DNA of 8,247 bases, from contig CAMLDZ010000131.1 of the NCBI GenBank assembly GCA_946478985.1, forward strand, positions 1-8,247, in the 5' to 3' direction. A program made the position numbers and the translations under genes. Under the pieces are notes generated by a model. That model had not been told where the DNA came from. It did no database searches and saw only the letters and a program-made list of their open reading frames with translations. Position 1 is the first letter of the stretch, and every line of letters begins with the position of its first letter. Shown here piece after piece: positions 6,443-8,247 of the stretch. This DNA comes from an uncultured Solimonas sp. Lineage in GTDB: Bacteria > Pseudomonadota > Gammaproteobacteria > Nevskiales > Nevskiaceae.

Positions 6443-7825
6443 ATGCGCCCCTTCGCGCTTGCCTACCTCGCCGTGCTGGCCCTGTCCGTCGCCGCAGTCG
6501 CCGCCTTGGTGCTGCTCGGTGCCGCGCACTACCCGGCCGCTGTGCCGGCGTCGCTGCCGGCAGCAACGGAGGCGATCGGCACCACGCCGCTGGCGCGGCT
6601 GCTGCTGCAACTGATCGTCGTGCTGCTGACGGCGCGCGGGCTGGGCGCCGTCGCGCGGCGCTGCGGCCAGCCGGCGGTGGCCGGCGAGATCGTCGCCGGC
6701 CTGCTGCTCGGGCCCTCGCTGCTCGGCTGGCTCTGGCCCTCGGCCTCGGCGCTGCTGTTTCCGGCGGCCTCGTTCGATGCGCTGGGCATGCTGGCCCAGC
6801 TCGGCGTGCTGCTGTTCATGTTCCTGGTCGGCCTGGACCTGGACCTCGACGCCATGCGCGCCAAGCTGCGCACCGCGGTCATCGTCAGCCACGTCAGCAT
6901 CTTCGTGCCGTTCGCGCTCGGCGTCGGCCTGGTGCTGGTCGCGTATCCGGCGCTGACGGCGTCGGGTGTGCCCCCAGTCCCCTTTCAGGCGCTGGCGCTG
7001 TTCATGGGCATCGCCATGAGCGTCACCGCCTTTCCGGTACTGGCGCGCATTCTTGAGGAGCGCGGGCTGACTGACACCGACATCGGCCGCAATGCGATCG
7101 CCTGCGCGGCGATCGACGACGTCAGCGCCTGGTGCCTGCTGGCGCTGGTGGTCGCGCTGGCGCAGTCGGCGAGTCCGCTGCAGGCGCTGCTGACGGCGGG
7201 CCTGACGCTAGCCTTTACCGCGCTGATGCTCGGCTGGCTCAAGCCCTTGCTGGCGCGCTGGGCAGCGGCGCGCGACGCCCGCGGCGATCACGACACCCTG
7301 AGCACGACGCTGGTGCTGGTGGTGCTGCTGTCGTCGGCAGCGGCCACCGAACTGATCGGCATCCACGCATTGTTCGGCGCCTTCGTCGCCGGCCTGGCGA
7401 TGCCGCGCCGAGGCGCGCTGCGCGCACAGCTGCGCGAACGGCTGCATGCGTTTGGCAGCATCGTGCTGCTACCGCTGTTCTTCGCGCTGACCGGCCTGCG
7501 CACCGAGCTGGGTCTGCTGCAGAGCGGTGGCGATCTGCTGCTGTGCGCGACGATCATCGCCGTGGCCGTCGCCGGCAAGCTCGGCGGCAGCTACCTGGCG
7601 GCGCGGCTGACCGGTGCCAGCCAGCACGATTCGCTGATGATCGGCGCCCTGATGAATACCCGCGGGCTGATGGAACTGGTGGTGCTCAACCTCGGCTACG
7701 ACCTCGGCATCCTGTCGCCGCGCGTGTTCACGATGATGGTGATCATGGCCCTGGTGACGACGCTGATGACCGGCCCGCTGCTCGGTCTGATCGCGCGCCG
7801 CCGCGGTGCTGCGGACGCGCGTTGA
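6443..7825 (+). CDS. CPA2-family cation/proton antiporter (KefB/CHX-like membrane domain)
   Basis: This inner-membrane protein of 460 residues belongs to the Na+/H+ exchanger superfamily (PF00999), CPA2 branch. It is hydrophobic throughout, with about 12-13 membrane segments starting at residues 4-26. Family marks are [17 protein letters not shown] (80-96), [17 protein letters not shown] (188-204), the paired aspartates in [10 protein letters not shown] (Asp225-Asp226), which are the presumed ion/proton site, GKLGGS (378-383) and NTRGLMEL (405-412). These motifs resemble the CHX-type members. The protein ends soon after the last membrane segment, so the C-terminal NAD-binding (TrkA-N/RCK) domain of true KefB/KefC is missing. 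The exchanged cation cannot be told from sequence. I used ATG 6443; an in-frame GTG at 6425 would add six residues, and neither has a Shine-Dalgarno. It is divergent from can; glyQ follows after 43 bases. Confidence 0.93.
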   Translation: MRPFALAYLAVLALSVAAVAALVLLGAAHYPAAVPASLPAATEAIGTTPLARLLLQLIVVLLTARGLGAVARRCGQPAVAGEIVAGLLLGPSLLGWLWPSASALLFPAASFDALGMLAQLGVLLFMFLVGLDLDLDAMRAKLRTAVIVSHVSIFVPFALGVGLVLVAYPALTASGVPPVPFQALALFMGIAMSVTAFPVLARILEERGLTDTDIGRNAIACAAIDDVSAWCLLALVVALAQSASPLQALLTAGLTLAFTALMLGWLKPLLARWAAARDARGDHDTLSTTLVLVVLLSSAAATELIGIHALFGAFVAGLAMPRRGALRAQLRERLHAFGSIVLLPLFFALTGLRTELGLLQSGGDLLLCATIIAVAVAGKLGGSYLAARLTGASQHDSLMIGALMNTRGLMELVVLNLGYDLGILSPRVFTMMVIMALVTTLMTGPLLGLIARRRGAADAR

Positions 7826-7831
7826 TATACT
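7823..7831 (+). promoter_or_regulatory. Extended -10 promoter of glyQ overlapping the antiporter stop
   Basis: TGA-TATACT contains the TGn extension and a -10 box with five of six consensus bases (7826-7831). The TG and A are the antiporter stop codon itself. No -35 hexamer is seen, as is common for extended -10 promoters. Transcription would start near 7838, about 31 bases before glyQ. Confidence 0.55.
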
Positions 7832-7868
7832 CGCGGCCCGTTTCCGCCCGCCGCGCCGCACACCCGCC

Positions 7869-8247
7869 ATGACGTTCCAGGACCTGATTCTCACGCTGCA
7901 GAAATTCTGGGCCGAGCAGGGCTGCGTGATCGTGCAGCCGATGGACATGGAAATGGGCGCCGGCACCTTCCACTGGTCGACCTTCCTGCGCGCGGTCGGC
8001 CCGGAGCCGTGGAACACCGCCTACGTGCAGCCGAGCCGCCGGCCGACCGACGGCCGCTACGGCGAGAACCCCAACCGCCTGCAGCACTACTACCAGTTCC
8101 AGGTGCTGATGAAGCCGAGCCCGGCCAACATCCAGGACCTCTACCTGCAGTCGCTGAAGCTGCTCGGCTTCGACCCGCTGACGCACGACATCCGCTTCGT
8201 CGAGGACAACTGGGAATCGCCGACGCTCGGCGCCTGGGGCCTGGGCT
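7869..8247 (+). CDS. glyQ: Glycyl-tRNA synthetase alpha subunit (5' part)
   Basis: GlyQ is the catalytic alpha chain of the bacterial alpha2-beta2 glycyl-tRNA synthetase, which charges tRNA-Gly. Only the first 126 residues are in the window and the frame runs open to its end. The match to the family is strong: [18 protein letters not shown] (2-19), [14 protein letters not shown] (22-35), the near-invariant block [20 protein letters not shown] (51-70), and [20 protein letters not shown] at the edge. The start is a few residues shorter than in E. coli GlyQ. No Shine-Dalgarno is seen before ATG 7869. glyS, the beta chain, is expected just downstream outside the window. An extended -10 promoter at the antiporter stop codon suggests its own transcription, with possible read-through from upstream. 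Confidence 0.98.
   Translation, partial: MTFQDLILTLQKFWAEQGCVIVQPMDMEMGAGTFHWSTFLRAVGPEPWNTAYVQPSRRPTDGRYGENPNRLQHYYQFQVLMKPSPANIQDLYLQSLKLLGFDPLTHDIRFVEDNWESPTLGAWGLG

Noticed and set aside
5566..7056. A 496-codon plus-strand frame crossing can and the antiporter start
   Set aside because: It runs antisense through can and then out of frame through the antiporter. Both overlapped genes have clear families.

Overview
The window is GC-rich chromosomal DNA from a gammaproteobacterium. The protein sequences and the glnA - DUF4124 gene - ntrB - ntrC order suggest a Xanthomonadales/Nevskiales-like lineage. That placement is an inference, because no rRNA or other decisive marker is present. All recognisable genes are housekeeping or nitrogen-regulation genes. 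I see no phage, transposon, CRISPR, defence or other accessory system.

Layout. Positions 64-504 (minus) hold a small BLH/DSP-like phosphatase-fold protein. Positions 505-737 are a gene-free gap with a strong hairpin (662-687) and a diverged second copy (618-663) of the last ~44 bp of ntrC. Positions 738-3298 (minus) hold ntrC (glnG) and ntrB (glnL), overlapping by an ATGA junction. Positions 3299-3392 are the ntrB leader, with a near-consensus NtrC operator (3377-3391) and a 17-bp dyad at the ntrB start codon. Positions 3393-3926 (minus) encode an exported DUF4124 protein. Positions 3927-4083 are the glnA 3' region: three inverted repeats followed by a textbook intrinsic terminator (3952-3985). 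Positions 4084-5493 (minus) are glnA, preceded by a sigma-54-like -24/-12 element (5563-5578). Positions 5656-6312 (minus) are a beta-carbonic anhydrase of the Can type. Divergently on the plus strand lie a CPA2-type cation/proton antiporter (6443-7825) and the start of glyQ (7869 to the window end), whose promoter appears to overlap the antiporter stop codon.

How the genes work together. NtrB phosphorylates NtrC under nitrogen limitation, and NtrC~P activates sigma-54 promoters such as that of glnA. Glutamine synthetase keeps its adenylylation tyrosine (Tyr398), so the usual post-translational control is probably present too. The NtrC operator in front of ntrB implies autoregulation, as in enteric glnL.

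The most interesting items are the structured glnA 3' UTR, which could release a small RNA (compare enteric GlnZ); the NtrC operator overlapping a -10-like element upstream of ntrB; the dyad at the ntrB start; and the duplicated ntrC tail. None is an evidently new system. They are regulatory details worth testing.
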